Assembly: GCA_963837655.1 (NCBI GenBank)
Contig: CAWIOK010000006.1
Coordinates: forward strand, 372,001-436,000
Direction: 5' to 3'
Length of the DNA stretch: 64,000 bases
Origin: CAVVSD01 sp963837655
Lineage (GTDB): Bacteria; Actinomycetota; Thermoleophilia; Solirubrobacterales; Solirubrobacteraceae
Below are positions 47,762 through 56,696 of this stretch, one piece after another; positions within the stretch are counted from its first letter, which is position 1, and every line of letters begins with the position of its first letter. Made by a program: the position numbers and the translations under genes. The notes under the pieces were generated by a model. That model was given only the letters and a program-made list of their open reading frames with translations. It was not told the DNA's origin and did not search any database.

Positions 47762-47778
47762 CTGCGGGAAACCCGCAG
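47762..47778. promoter_or_regulatory. CTGCGGG-AAA-CCCGCAG palindrome between the USP and FAD oxidoreductase genes
   Basis: Perfect 7-bp inverted repeat in the divergent promoter. It shares TGCGGGAAAC with the 16-bp element at 52137-52152, so it may be a variant site of the same regulator. Confidence 0.5.
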
Positions 47779-47834
47779 TCGCGATGGGGGGAGCGCCGGA
47801 TGGCGCTCGGGCGCGGGCTGCATACGGTCCCGGC

Positions 47835-48926
47835 ATGACCTCCTCCCTCCCCACACGTGTCCTCATCGCCGGCGGCGGCGTCGGCGGCCTGGAGGCGATG
47901 TTCGCGCTCCGCAGCCTCGCTGGATACCGCGTCGCGCTGACGCCTCCTGAGCCCCGAGACGGCGTTCCGCGTCCGGGCGCTGAGCGTGGAGGATCCCTTC
48001 GCGGGACCGGCCCTGCGCCGCTACGACGTCGGCCTCCTGTGCATGAGGTCGACGGCGAGTTCGTGCAGGACGCGCTCGCGGCGATCGATGCGGACGCGCA
48101 GACGGTGACGACCGCGGGCGGGCAGACGCTGCCGTACGACGAGCTCGTCCTCGCCATCGGCGCCCTCCGGCGCGCGCCCTACTCCAGCGGCCTCACCTTC
48201 CACGGGCTCGAGGACGCCGAGGCGGTCCACGGGCTGATCCAGGACGTCGAGGTGGGCGCCGTCGACAGCATCGTGTTCGCGGTGCCGAGCGGGACCACCT
48301 GGCCGCTGCCGCTGTACGAGCTCGCCCTCCTCACCGCGGAGCGCGCGTACGCCATGGGCGTCGACGTGAGCTGACGCTCGTCACGCCCGAGGAGCGCCCG
48401 CTGGGGTACTTCGGGCTCGAGGCCGCCGCGACGGTCGAGGGGCTCCTCCGGGACGCCGGCATCACGCTGTTGACCGAGACGCACGTGCGCGACCTCCGGC
48501 AGGGCTCGGCCATCGGCATGGATGGCACCCCGATCGTGGAGGCCCGCCGGGCGGTGACGCTCCCGGTCCTCGAAGGACCCCGCATCGCCGGCGTGCCGGC
48601 CGATCCGCGCGGCTTCGTCCCGGTCGACCCGCACGGAGCGGTCATCGGCCTCCCGGATGTGTGGGCTGTTGGCGACGCGACGACGTTCCCGCTCAAGCAG
48701 GGCGGTCTCGCGGCACAGCAGGCGGACGCCGCCGCGACAGCGATCGCCGCCCGCGCCGGAGCGTCCGTCGAGCTCCCCACGGCGCATCCGGTGCATGCGC
48801 GCGAAGCTGTTCACCGGCGGCCGGCCGGCACATCTCGGCGAGATGACGAGCGAGGACGACGCGAAGGTCGCGACGACCTACCTCGGCCCGATGCTGACGC
48901 GGCTCGGGACGAGGGCGCCGGCGTGA
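47835..48926 (+). pseudogene. NAD(P)/FAD-dependent oxidoreductase (NDH-2/SQR-like), copy A, multiply frameshifted
   Basis: FAD-binding start LIAGGGVGGLEAMFALRSL, ATG at 47835. The conserved protein continues through at least four shifts: near 47943 (extra C), near 48043, near 48370 (TGA formed where GTGGAG would read through), and near 48797. Pieces recovered in other frames include ALSVEDPFAGPALRRYDVG, LVTPEERPLGYFGLEAA, the DVWAVGDATTFPLKQGGLAAQQA FAD motif and KLFTGGRPAHLGEM. About 363 residues once joined. Same family and order as copies B and C downstream. Probably nonfunctional unless the indels are errors. Confidence 0.75.
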
Positions 48927-50052
48927 ACTCGCCGGTGCCCACCCAAGTCGTGATCGCCGGTGCAGGCGTCGCCGGGCTCGAGACGCTCCTGGCGCTGCAC
49001 GCCCTGGCCGGGCCGCGCGTGACGACGACCGTGCTGGCGCCGGACGCGACCTTCGCCGTCCGTGCGATGGCCGTGGGCACGGCGTTCGGACACGGCAGCC
49101 CGCCGCACGCACGACGTCCGGGCGATCGTCGCCGCCACGGCGCGCATCTCGTCCACGGCACGCTGGCCGCCGTCGATCGCGACGAGCTCTGCGCGATCAC
49201 CGACAGCGGCGAGCGACTCATGTACGACGCGCTCGTCGTGGCGGTCGGCGCGCGCCCCGAGGCACGCCGTTCGCGGCGGCGTCGACCTTCACCGGCGCGC
49301 CCGACTCCCGCGTGATGTCCGACGCACTGCTCGAGCTTGAGGCCGGCCGCATCCGCAGCATCGCGTTCGTCGTCCCGCCCGGCGTCACCTGGTCGCTGCC
49401 GATCTACGAGCTCACGCTCATGACCGCGGCGCACTCGAGCTGCAGGGCATCGAGGCCGCGGTCAGCGTCGTCACGCCCGAGCCCGCGCCGCTCGCGCTGC
49501 TCGGCAAGGAGGCCTCCGCGCACGTGACCGCCGCGCTGGCGGCCGCCGGCGTCACGCTCATCGCCGGCACCGAGGTCCGCGACGTCGATCTCGCCGGCCG
49601 GGTGCTCGGCCGGTCGGGGCTCATCGCCGAGGCGGAGCGTGTGATCGCGCTCCCCCGCCTGCGCGGGCCGTCGATCGCCGGCCTCCCACGCGGAGAGGAC
49701 GGCTTCGTGCCGGCAGACGTCCACGGTCACGTCCCGGGGCGCCAGGGCGTGTACGCCGTCGGCGACGCGGCCGCCGGGCTGCTCAAGCACGGCGGGATCG
49801 CCGCGCAGCAGGCCGAAGGCGTCGCCCACGAGATCGCCCAGCGCGCCGGTGCACTCGTCGCGACCCCCACCCCACGCCCGGTCGTGCGCGCGCAGCTGTT
49901 CGAAGGCGTGGTCACGACCTTCCTCCGCGCACCGCTGAGCGGGCGGATGGCCGACCAGCACGTCCGTCGTGTCCGCAGAGCCCCTCTGGTGGCCTCCGCT
50001 GAAGGTCGCGGCGCCTCGACTGGCGCGGGAGCTCGCGGAGAGCGCCTCATGA
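48923..50052 (+). pseudogene. NAD(P)/FAD-dependent oxidoreductase, copy B, multiply frameshifted
   Basis: Begins at a GTG that overlaps the end of copy A: QVVIAGAGVAGLETLLAL. Shifts occur near 49098, 49140, 49260, 49430 and 49960, with family segments in alternating frames: THDVRAIVAAT, GAHLVHGTLAAVDRDELCAI, VMSDALLELEAGRIRSIAFV, GIEAAVSVVTPEPAPLALLG, GVYAVGDAAAGLLKHGGIAAQQA. The expected C-terminus (EPLWWPPLKVAAPRLARELA) ends in TGA at 50050-50052, overlapping the ATG of copy C, which shows the original genes were coupled. Confidence 0.72.
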
Positions 50053-51236
50053 GCGCCGTGGCGCCCTGGCACGTCGTCATCGCGGGCGGCGGGGTCGCCG
50101 GCATCGAGGCGTTGCTCGGCCTGCACTCGCTCGGCGACGGTCGCCTGCAGCTCGCGCTCGTCACGCCGGATTCGCGCTTCGTCGTGCGGCCGTATGCGGT
50201 CGCCGAGCCGTTCGGCGGCCCGCCGTCCCCCTCGCTGCCGTACGCCGACATCGCCCGCGAGCAGGGCGCGCGCTTCGTGCGTGACCGCGTGCTCACCGTG
50301 CACCCGGAGGATCGCGTCGTCGACCTCGAGGGAGGTCGTGCCCTGCCCTACGACGCCCTCGTCCTCGCCGTCGGAGCGCAGGCGCGCCCGTGGCATGACG
50401 CCGTGCTGACCTTCGACGGCCCCCGGGCGGTGCCCGCGGTCCGGCGACTCGTGGGCGACCTGACCCACGCCAGGGCGAAGACCGTCGCGCTCGTCGTCCC
50501 GACCGGGGTGACCTGGGGTCTGCCGATGTACGAGCTCGCGCTCATGCTGCACGGCCGCGCACGGGATCGCAGCGTCATGATCGTCACCTCCGAGCCCACG
50601 CCCCTGGCGGTCTTCGGCGAGGAGCCGAGCCGCGCCGTCGGCGAGATGCTCGCCCGCGCCGGCATCGACGTGCACGCCGGCGCCGACCCGCACGTGGCGG
50701 ACGACGGACGCGCCGTCGGGCTGTCGGCGGACGGCCCGTGGCTCCCGGTCGATCGGATCCTCGCTCCGCCCGTGCTCGACGGTCCGCGGCTCGCCGGCGT
50801 CCCGCACGACGCGGCCGGCTTCATCCCGGTCGACGAACACGGCCGCGTCGCCGGGCTCGACCGCGTGTACGCCGCCGGCGACGGCACCGACCTCCCCGTC
50901 AAGCAGGGCGGTCTCGCGGCGCAACAGGCCGACGCGGCCGTCCGCCACCTCGCCGCGCAGGCCGGTGGGCTGCTGCCGCCCTCCCCCTACCGGCCTGTCC
51001 TGCGCGGCAGGCTCGTCACGGGCGGACTGGACCGCTATCTGCGCCACGACCCTGGCGCCGGGGACGCCTTCCTGGACGAGCCGCTCTGGGAGCCCGCGGA
51101 GAAGGTCATGGGTCACTACCTGGCGCCGTGGCTGGCGTACCGCCATCCGCGTCCCCGCAGACGGCCGCGCCACGACATCGAACGCGTCGGGGTCGACCAC
51201 GAGCTCTCCCTGGAGCCCTACGGGCCGGTGCGGTGA
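50049..51236 (+). CDS. NAD(P)/FAD-dependent oxidoreductase, copy C, intact
   Basis: 395 residues. FAD-binding HVVIAGGGVAGIEALLGL, NAD-binding region around KTVALVVPTGVTWGLPMYELAL, and second FAD motif GLDRVYAAGDGTDLPVKQGGLAAQQADAAV, with a C-terminal YLRHDPG ... EKVMGHYLAPWLAYR tail. Type II NADH dehydrogenase / sulfide:quinone reductase superfamily; the exact acceptor is unknown, and no obvious C-terminal membrane helix is seen. Only intact member of three tandem paralogues. Likely feeds electrons to quinones or another acceptor during stress or low oxygen. Confidence 0.85.
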   Translation: MSAVAPWHVVIAGGGVAGIEALLGLHSLGDGRLQLALVTPDSRFVVRPYAVAEPFGGPPSPSLPYADIAREQGARFVRDRVLTVHPEDRVVDLEGGRALPYDALVLAVGAQARPWHDAVLTFDGPRAVPAVRRLVGDLTHARAKTVALVVPTGVTWGLPMYELALMLHGRARDRSVMIVTSEPTPLAVFGEEPSRAVGEMLARAGIDVHAGADPHVADDGRAVGLSADGPWLPVDRILAPPVLDGPRLAGVPHDAAGFIPVDEHGRVAGLDRVYAAGDGTDLPVKQGGLAAQQADAAVRHLAAQAGGLLPPSPYRPVLRGRLVTGGLDRYLRHDPGAGDAFLDEPLWEPAEKVMGHYLAPWLAYRHPRPRRRPRHDIERVGVDHELSLEPYGPVR

Positions 51237-51242
51237 GCGAGC

Positions 51243-51455
51243 GTGGACACGACGACCTTCCCGATCTGCGCGCGGTGCGAGGAACGCATCGGCACCTATG
51301 AGCCGTTGTGCTGGCGGCGCTCGGACGGCACGGTCGCCCTCTCCAGCCTCCTACGTGCGCGTGAGGACCCCGGACACGGCCTGCCCGACGTCGGCCTCTA
51401 CCACCGGGACTGCTTCGACGACGCTCAGCCGACCAGCCCGTGGTCGAGCGCGTAG
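51243..51455 (+). CDS. Small hypothetical protein with CxxC
   Basis: 70 residues from a GTG. FPICARCEERIGTYEPLCW carries CxxC plus another Cys, and YHRDCFDD adds His and Cys, a pattern that could bind zinc. No family recognised. Follows copy C by six bases and overlaps the convergent response-regulator gene by 31 bp. Confidence 0.45.
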   Translation: MDTTTFPICARCEERIGTYEPLCWRRSDGTVALSSLLRAREDPGHGLPDVGLYHRDCFDDAQPTSPWSSA

Positions 51456-52078
51456 CGGACGAGCTCCGCGCGCGAGGTGCGCCGCAGCTTCTGCTGGATG
51501 TGCGCGCGGTGCGTCTCGACCGTCCTGACGCTCAGGTACAGCTGCTTGCCGATCTCTGCGTTCGTGTGCCCCAGGGCGATGAGCCGCAGGACCTCGACCT
51601 CGCGCTCGCTGAGGTCGTCGGGCGGCCCGGCGGGCTGCGGCGGCTCGGCCGCCAGGCGCGCGCCGAGCCGGGGGTTGAGGTAGGTGTCGCCCTTGCCCGC
51701 GGCCCGCACCGCCTCGACGAGCTCGTCGTCGGCGGCCTCCTTCAGGACGTAGCCGAGGGCGCCCGCGCGGAGCGCCTCGCGTGCGAACGCCGGGTCCTCC
51801 TGCATGGTGAGGACGACGATCGCCGTACCCGGTGAGCTCTCCAGGAACCGCGGGATGGCGGGGAGGCTCGGCTCTCCCGGCATGTTCAGGTCGAGGACGA
51901 GCACCGCAGGCCGGTGCGCGCGGACGTAGCGCATCGCGTCGGGAACGTCGCCGGCCTCGGCGACGACCTCCAGATCCTCCTCGCCCTCGAGCACCAGGCG
52001 CAGGCCGTGGCGCACGACGACGTGGTCGTCGGCGAGGACGATCGTGGTGGGCGCGGGGTCGGCGGTGTCGTCAAGCAT
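51425..52078 (-). CDS. NarL/LuxR-type response regulator (DosR-like role proposed)
   Basis: 217 residues from ATG 52078. Receiver: VLADDHVVVRHGLRLVLEGEE, phospho-acceptor in AVLVLDLNMPGEPSL, Thr in VVLTMQED and Lys in YVLKEAADDEL. C-terminal LuxR helix-turn-helix: LSEREVEVLRLIALGHTNAEIGKQLYLSVRTVETHRAHIQQKL. No histidine kinase is adjacent, so it is orphan in this window. Its promoter has a GTACGGA/TCCGTAC inverted repeat and one copy of the island's 16-bp element, consistent with autoregulation. Confidence 0.9.
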   Translation of the reverse strand: MLDDTADPAPTTIVLADDHVVVRHGLRLVLEGEEDLEVVAEAGDVPDAMRYVRAHRPAVLVLDLNMPGEPSLPAIPRFLESSPGTAIVVLTMQEDPAFAREALRAGALGYVLKEAADDELVEAVRAAGKGDTYLNPRLGARLAAEPPQPAGPPDDLSEREVEVLRLIALGHTNAEIGKQLYLSVRTVETHRAHIQQKLRRTSRAELVRYALDHGLVG

Positions 52079-52088
52079 GCGCGACAAG

Positions 52089-52120
52089 GTACGGAGGGCC
52101 TGCGCGCGTCCCATCCGTAC
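52089..52120. promoter_or_regulatory. Inverted repeat GTACGGA...TCCGTAC before the response regulator
   Basis: Perfect 7-bp arms at 52089-52095 and 52114-52120, 11 bp upstream of the start. Each arm contains TACGGA, the conserved right half of the recurring 16-bp element, so it may be a second site for the same regulator. Confidence 0.55.
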
Positions 52121-52136
52121 GAGACCAACGAGCGGT

Positions 52137-52152
52137 TGCGGGAAACTACGGA
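52137..52152 (+). promoter_or_regulatory. Stress-island element, site 1: TGCGGG-AAA-CTACGGA
   Basis: Exact 16-bp copy of [TC]GCGGG-N3-CTACGGA. About 59 bp upstream of the response regulator start, overlapping the end of the kinase/ATPase gene. Confidence 0.6.
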
Positions 52153-53645
52153 GTGGCGTCCAGCCACGCCGCCACGCGATCGGGGAGATCGTCCGCGCTG
52201 CCTGCGGTGGAGATCTCGAGCCGGTGGGCGGACGGTGACCAGACGGTCGAGCCGGCGAGCCGGCGCACGACGTCCGGCCCCGCGTCGGAGGGGTCATCGC
52301 CGGCTGCCGCGCGAGCACGCGCGCGTGCGATCCGGACGTCCAGGGGCGCCTCGCAGACGACGACCCGCGTGCGATCGCGGTCGGCCCGCGACAGACCGGC
52401 GAGGAACGCGTCGCGCTGCCCCGGCTCGCCGAAGGTCGCATCCACCACGACGGACCCGGAGCGAAGCGCCGTGGAGGCACGCTCTCCCAGTGCCTCGTAG
52501 ACCTGCCGCCGGGCCTCCGGCGCGTACGCCGTCCCCGGAGCGTGGGCGCCCACGGGCACCGCGAGCGACGACCTGCGGACCCGGTCGGAGGACAGCAGCG
52601 GGATGTCGCCCGCGTGCGCCAGCGCGGAGGCCAGCGTCGACTTGCCGCTGGCGGGAGGACCGGCGACGACCAGCAGCGTCGGTCCGCGAGCCGCCCAGGC
52701 GAGCCGCTCGGCCACGGCGACGAGGCGCTCCGCCGCGCCGTGGGCGTCCGCGGCGCCGTCGCCCCTGAGCTGTGCCGCCCGCAGGTAGCCGACCTTGGCG
52801 CGGACCTGCGCGCGATAGACCGCGAACGCGGCCACGAGCCCGTCGTCGCCGGCATCGCCGCCGGCATCGCGGTAGGCCGAGACGAGCTCCGCCGCGGCCC
52901 GGCCCGCCCCGAGCGCGTGGAGGTCCATGACGAGGAACGCCAGGTCGTCGGCGACGTCGACGCGGCGTAGCCACGGGTCGAACTCGAGGCGGTCCACGAT
53001 CGCGAGGCCATCGTCACCGAGCACGACGTGCTCCGCACGGAGATCGCCGTGCCCGTCGACCACGCAGCCCCGCCTCGCGCGCTCGTCCAGCTCGCCTCCG
53101 CGGCGGCGCAGGAAGCCCGCGGCGAACCCACGCGCCGCATCGAGGCGCTGCGGGGCCAGGGCGGCGCCCGCCGCGGCCTCGAGCTCATCGATGTTCTCGT
53201 TCCACGCGTCGCCGACGCGCTGGGCCCACGCAGGGACCGACGGTCGCGCGGCACCGGCGTGGAAGCGCTGGATCGTGCGCGCGGTCGCCACGACGCTCGC
53301 GTGACGCAGATCCTCGCGTCGCACCGCGGATGCCATCGTCGCGGCCTCGTCGAAGCGGCGCATCTCGACGACCCAGTCGACCGCGGCGGATGCAGCCTCG
53401 CGGCCGGCGAGCACGAACCCGTCGCCGTCCGCGACGACCCCGCGGACGCCCAGCACGATGTCGCCGGCCAGCGCCTGGTTGACCGTGACCTCAGCCTCGC
53501 ACGCCCGCCGCCGAGCCGCCGGTTCGCGCAGGTCCAGGAAGTCGAAGTGGACCGGCTTCTTGAGCTTGTAGGCGCGATCGTCCGTCAGGAGCACCCACGA
53601 CATGTGCGTCTCGCGTAGTTCGACCGAAGGGCCCAGCGACGCCAT
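52146..53645 (-). CDS. Phosphotransferase/AAA-ATPase fusion, Rv2004c-like
   Basis: 499 residues from ATG 53645; a TTG at 53705 would overlap the upstream gene and is not preferred. N-terminal aminoglycoside-phosphotransferase-like domain: SVELRETHMSWVLLTDDRAYKLKKPVHFDFLDL and the catalytic VDGHGDLRAEHVVLGDDGLAIVDRLEFD. C-terminal P-loop kinase: LLVVAGPPASGKSTLASALA, SSDRVRRSSL and ARARARAAAGDDPSDAG. Mycobacterial Rv2004c, in the DosR regulon, has the same fusion and lies beside a USP gene as here. Substrate unknown. Confidence 0.82.
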   Translation of the reverse strand: MASLGPSVELRETHMSWVLLTDDRAYKLKKPVHFDFLDLREPAARRRACEAEVTVNQALAGDIVLGVRGVVADGDGFVLAGREAASAAVDWVVEMRRFDEAATMASAVRREDLRHASVVATARTIQRFHAGAARPSVPAWAQRVGDAWNENIDELEAAAGAALAPQRLDAARGFAAGFLRRRGGELDERARRGCVVDGHGDLRAEHVVLGDDGLAIVDRLEFDPWLRRVDVADDLAFLVMDLHALGAGRAAAELVSAYRDAGGDAGDDGLVAAFAVYRAQVRAKVGYLRAAQLRGDGAADAHGAAERLVAVAERLAWAARGPTLLVVAGPPASGKSTLASALAHAGDIPLLSSDRVRRSSLAVPVGAHAPGTAYAPEARRQVYEALGERASTALRSGSVVVDATFGEPGQRDAFLAGLSRADRDRTRVVVCEAPLDVRIARARARAAAGDDPSDAGPDVVRRLAGSTVWSPSAHRLEISTAGSADDLPDRVAAWLDATP

Positions 53646-53670
53646 GAGGCCTGCGAGCAGCTCCACGCCG

Positions 53671-54525
53671 TCAGCGACCCGCAGCGCGATCGCTCGCGAC
53701 GGCAAGCTCCGGCTCGGTCGAAGCGACGGTGCGCGGGAGGGCGAGAACCGGGCAGCGGGCGAAGCCGACGAGCCGGGCGGTGACGCTGCCCAGCACGACT
53801 GACCCGCGGCGGCCGCGACCGCGCGATCCGAGGATCAGGAGGTCCAGCTCCGTGCTGTAGGCGGCGAGGGCATCGGCGGGCTCGCCTTGGAGGTGCACCT
53901 GCGCGTCGACCACCCGCGCGCCCCTGCCCCTGGGAGCGGGCGCGTCGACGTGGATGGTCTGCACGACCGCCCTCGGGTCGAGATGCTCGGCGAGGCGGGT
54001 TGCGACGGCGACGGCAGAGCGGTCGCGCTCGGAGCCGTCGATCGCCACGCCGATGCGCGCGAGCACACGGGCACCGTCGCCCCAGCCGCGCGGAGCCACT
54101 GCGACGGCACAGGGGGCGCGCCGAAGGGTCTCCGCGGTCACGCTTCCCAGGACGAGCCGTCCCGCAGGCCCGTGATGGGACGAGCCGACGACGATGACCG
54201 CCGCATCGCGCGCCTCGGCCACCTCGTGCAGCGTCCGGCCCGGACTCGAGCCCGCGACCGTCTCCAGGTCGGCATCGCGCGCGCCGAGGGCCCTGCGCGC
54301 GCCCTCGAGGGCCCGCGCGGCGGACGAAGCGTCCGTGAGCCCGTCGAGGACCCGGGAGCTGAGGGGCGCGAACGGGTACGCGGCGACGACGGCGAGACGG
54401 GCATCCTCGAGCGAGGCAAGGCGCTCACCCAGGGCGAGCGCGTCCAAGCCCTCGCGACGGCCGTCGACCCCGACGACGATGTCGCCGGTCAGCTGGATCG
54501 GGACCGTTGGGCTCCTGCGATGCAT
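53671..54525 (-). CDS. Universal stress protein, two domains
   Basis: 284 residues from ATG 54525. Two USP modules; module 1: GDIVVGVDGRREGLDALALGE with VIVVGSSHHGPAGRLVLGSVT, module 2: IGVAIDGSERDRSAVAVATRLA with LLILGSRGRGRRGSVVLGSVTAR. Both contain the G-x2-G-x9-G(S/T) ATP motif. Located directly upstream of the Rv2004c-like gene, as Rv2005c is next to Rv2004c in Mycobacterium. Site 2 of the 16-bp element lies 59 bp upstream of its start. Confidence 0.9.
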   Translation of the reverse strand: MHRRSPTVPIQLTGDIVVGVDGRREGLDALALGERLASLEDARLAVVAAYPFAPLSSRVLDGLTDASSAARALEGARRALGARDADLETVAGSSPGRTLHEVAEARDAAVIVVGSSHHGPAGRLVLGSVTAETLRRAPCAVAVAPRGWGDGARVLARIGVAIDGSERDRSAVAVATRLAEHLDPRAVVQTIHVDAPAPRGRGARVVDAQVHLQGEPADALAAYSTELDLLILGSRGRGRRGSVVLGSVTARLVGFARCPVLALPRTVASTEPELAVASDRAAGR

Positions 54526-54583
54526 GGCGAGGACGCTACGTGCGCTGCGGGGTCGCGGCATCAGCCCCCTGCCGCTCGGCGCG

Positions 54584-54599
54584 TCCGTAGTCACCCGCA
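54584..54599 (-). promoter_or_regulatory. Stress-island element, site 2: TGCGGG-TGA-CTACGGA
   Basis: 16-bp element on the minus strand, in the divergent promoter between the USP (start 54525) and the lipoprotein (start 54635). Confidence 0.6.
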
Positions 54600-54634
54600 G
54601 TCGGGCTGCCCCCGAAAAGAGCTAGCCTGGTCCG

Positions 54635-55120
54635 ATGAGATCGTCCGGACGGAACGTGCGCCGAGTCGTGGCTGCGCTGGTCGCGGCCGTCGCCGTCGTC
54701 GCGCTGCCGGCGTGTGGTGGCAGCGACAGCGGTGGCAGCACCGGGAGCACGGGCGCCACCAGCACAGACGGCACCAGCACGAGCAGCGCCGGCAAGCCGG
54801 CGTACTGCGCGGACCGAGCCAGTCTCGAGTCGTCGATCAACGGCCTGCCGGCCGCGGTCTCCAGCCGCGATGTCAGCGGCCTGAAGTCGCAGCTGGAGAC
54901 CATCCAGAGCAGCGCGACGGCGCTCGCCGACTCCGCCAAGGGCGATTTCGAGAGCGAGAGCAGCGCGGTCAAGAGCTCCGTCGACACGCTCTCGACCGCC
55001 GTCCAGGGCCTCTCGTCGAGTCCGTCGGTGTCCCAGCTCGCCACCATCGCGGCCGATGCTTCAGGCGTCGTGACCTCGGTCAAGGCCTTCGCGGACGCCA
55101 CCGAGTCGAAGTGCGCCTGA
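54635..55120 (+). CDS. Small lipoprotein, hypothetical
   Basis: 161 residues. Lipoprotein signal with VVAALVAAVAVVALPAC (lipobox LPAC), then a Ser/Thr/Gly linker and a helical domain with repeated Ser/Ala pattern (SLESSINGLPAAVSSRDVSG ... VKAFADATESKCA). Cys near residues 52 and 160 may pair. No family recognised. Its 3' end overlaps the degraded P-type ATPase on the other strand. Confidence 0.7.
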   Translation: MRSSGRNVRRVVAALVAAVAVVALPACGGSDSGGSTGSTGATSTDGTSTSSAGKPAYCADRASLESSINGLPAAVSSRDVSGLKSQLETIQSSATALADSAKGDFESESSAVKSSVDTLSTAVQGLSSSPSVSQLATIAADASGVVTSVKAFADATESKCA

Positions 55121-55977
55121 GAAGCTGCGGACGAGTGCGTCGGTAGCCCACACGGCGACCGGGAGCACAGGCAGGAGCAGCAGCACGACCGGGTCCGGCG
55201 GCCTCGTGCCGGAGACGTCCTGCAGCGGCGGACCCAGACCAGCGCCGCGGTGAAGACGAGCTCGAACGCGATCCCCCAGAGCAGCAGGCGGTTGCTCAGG
55301 AGCCCGATCGATCGCAGCGAGACGCGCTCGGTCCTGGAGGTGGCTCCGAGGACGAGCCAGGCGCGCCGCGGGGTGGCCGGGACATGATGCCCCGGCTCGG
55401 CGGGCTCACGGCCGAGCGCGACCGCCGGCGGCGTCTGCGGGCCCAGGTCGATCGCGAGGATCTGCATCACGGTCAACGGAAGCGGGATCTTCCCGCCGGA
55501 CAGCGCGAAGATCAGGAACCGGATCACCTCGGCCGGCGCGTGGGCGAAGCTGTAGAGGATGAACGTGCGGATGTTCGCGTAGACGCCACGTCCCTCCCTC
55601 GACGGCCGTGATGATGCTCGTGAAGTCGTCGTCGGTGAGGATCATCGTCGCCGCCTCGCGGGCGACATCCGTGCCGCTCTCCCCCATCGCGATCCCGATG
55701 TTCGCTCGCCGCGGCGCGGGGGCGTCGTTGACGACGCTCTGCTCGCGGCCGTCGCGGCGGCGGCGAACACAGCAGCGCGAGCGGGTGCGTCAGCTGCGCC
55801 GCGAGCTCCCGGGGCCACGTGGGACCGCCCCGGCGGCTCAGCTCGTTGGGGCCGTGCTGCGCCAGGCGGCGCGCAGCCTCACGGGCGGACAGCCCCGCCG
55901 CGCTGCTGTGGAGATCACGCAGGAGATCGCCGAGATCCTCGGTGGGATCCGGCTGGGTGCCGGGTTGCGAAGGTGGT
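55061..55977 (-). pseudogene. Cation-transporting P-type ATPase remnant (large internal deletion)
   Basis: Fragments of an F-type-like (CtpF/PMA-like) P-type ATPase. N-terminus: LSAREAARRLAQHGPNEL and GPTWPRELAAQLTHPLALL, then a jump to the hinge VVNDAPAPRRANIGIAMGES and GTDVAREAATMILTDDDFTS, then a frame change to FLIFALSGGKIPLPLTVMQI and SIGLLSNRLLLWGIAFELVF, and another before PPDPVVLLLLPVLPVAVWAT. The phosphorylation (DKTGT) and nucleotide domains are missing. About 0.9 kb remains of the usual 2.6 kb. Clearly nonfunctional. Confidence 0.85.
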
Positions 55978-56291
55978 CACGCCGACCGAGGCTCGCGCGC
56001 GGGCCGGTCGGAGTCATCGGGGGCTCACCGCGCGTGGTTGCGGTCGGATACGGATGGCCGCAGGGCATGTCCGAGACAGGGGCGGGAGAGTCGTCGATCG
56101 GACTCATACCGTAAGCGTCGGCGCGAGCGGTCGCACGGACATCGGCAGCGCTCCGCCGACGCGCTGCGGGCATCTACGGAGCGACGGTCTGTGGTGTCGC
56201 GCGTCCGGGACCGCGGTCGTCACGGATGTGCGTCCTCGTGCCCGGGTCGATCATCGGGGGCGATCCCACGCCGAGCCGAACGGAGGGCCCG
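55978..56291. other. 314-bp gene-free stretch
   Basis: Contains site 3 of the 16-bp element (56165-56180) and ATACGGATGGCCGCAGGG-like half-sites around 56049-56066. Otherwise probable upstream sequence of the dead ATPase gene and of the gene at 56292; no coding sequence is supported. Confidence 0.5.
56165..56180 (+). promoter_or_regulatory. Stress-island element, site 3: TGCGGG-CAT-CTACGGA
   Basis: 16-bp element 112 bp upstream of the DUF5335-like gene start and also upstream of the dead ATPase on the other strand. Confidence 0.6.
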
Positions 56292-56684
56292 ATGCTCCAG
56301 ACCTTCACCAGCCCGCTTCCCGCGCTCGGCTTCGGGGGCATCGTCGCGGCATCGGAGTGGTCCGCCTTCCTCGACGCCGTCTCCGCAGAGCTTGCAGGCT
56401 CCCCGGTGATCGTCGACGTCGAGTCGCCCGAGTGCGCCCGGGCCGTCGTCGCGCGCGGTGTGCTGCATGCGGTGCTGTACGACCAGCGTGGCGATGTCGT
56501 CGAGGTGGCGATCCAGACCCCGACGCCTGCCCGGATCTCGGTTCTGCGACATCTCATCACGTGTCCGGTCGGCGTTGCGAGCGACGCTGCGAGGGGCCTG
56601 CTGCCGAGCTTGCTGGTGATCGAGGGCGACGACGGCGTCGTGACCCGCGTGCGCCTCCTGCCCTCCCCGGCGTTCGGCGGCTGA
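56292..56684 (+). CDS. DUF5335-like small protein
   Basis: 130 residues from ATG 56292, preceded by GGAGG; an in-frame ATG at 56226 adds an unlikely leader. Segments ASEWSAFLDAVSAELAGSPV, VLHAVLYDQRGDVVEVAIQ and ISVLRHLITCPVGV match the layout of DUF5335 proteins (W-x3-F, a Y-D-x-x-D-D-x-x-E strand and an H-L-I-x2-P helix). Function unknown; found with stress genes in several actinobacteria. Under the shared element. Confidence 0.6.
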   Translation: MLQTFTSPLPALGFGGIVAASEWSAFLDAVSAELAGSPVIVDVESPECARAVVARGVLHAVLYDQRGDVVEVAIQTPTPARISVLRHLITCPVGVASDAARGLLPSLLVIEGDDGVVTRVRLLPSPAFGG

Positions 56685-56696
56685 GCTGCTCGGCGT

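Noticed and set aside
47835..50052. Programmed frameshifting as an explanation for the split oxidoreductases
   Set aside because: There are too many shifts, in both directions, without slippery sequences or stimulatory structures; decay or sequence error fits better.
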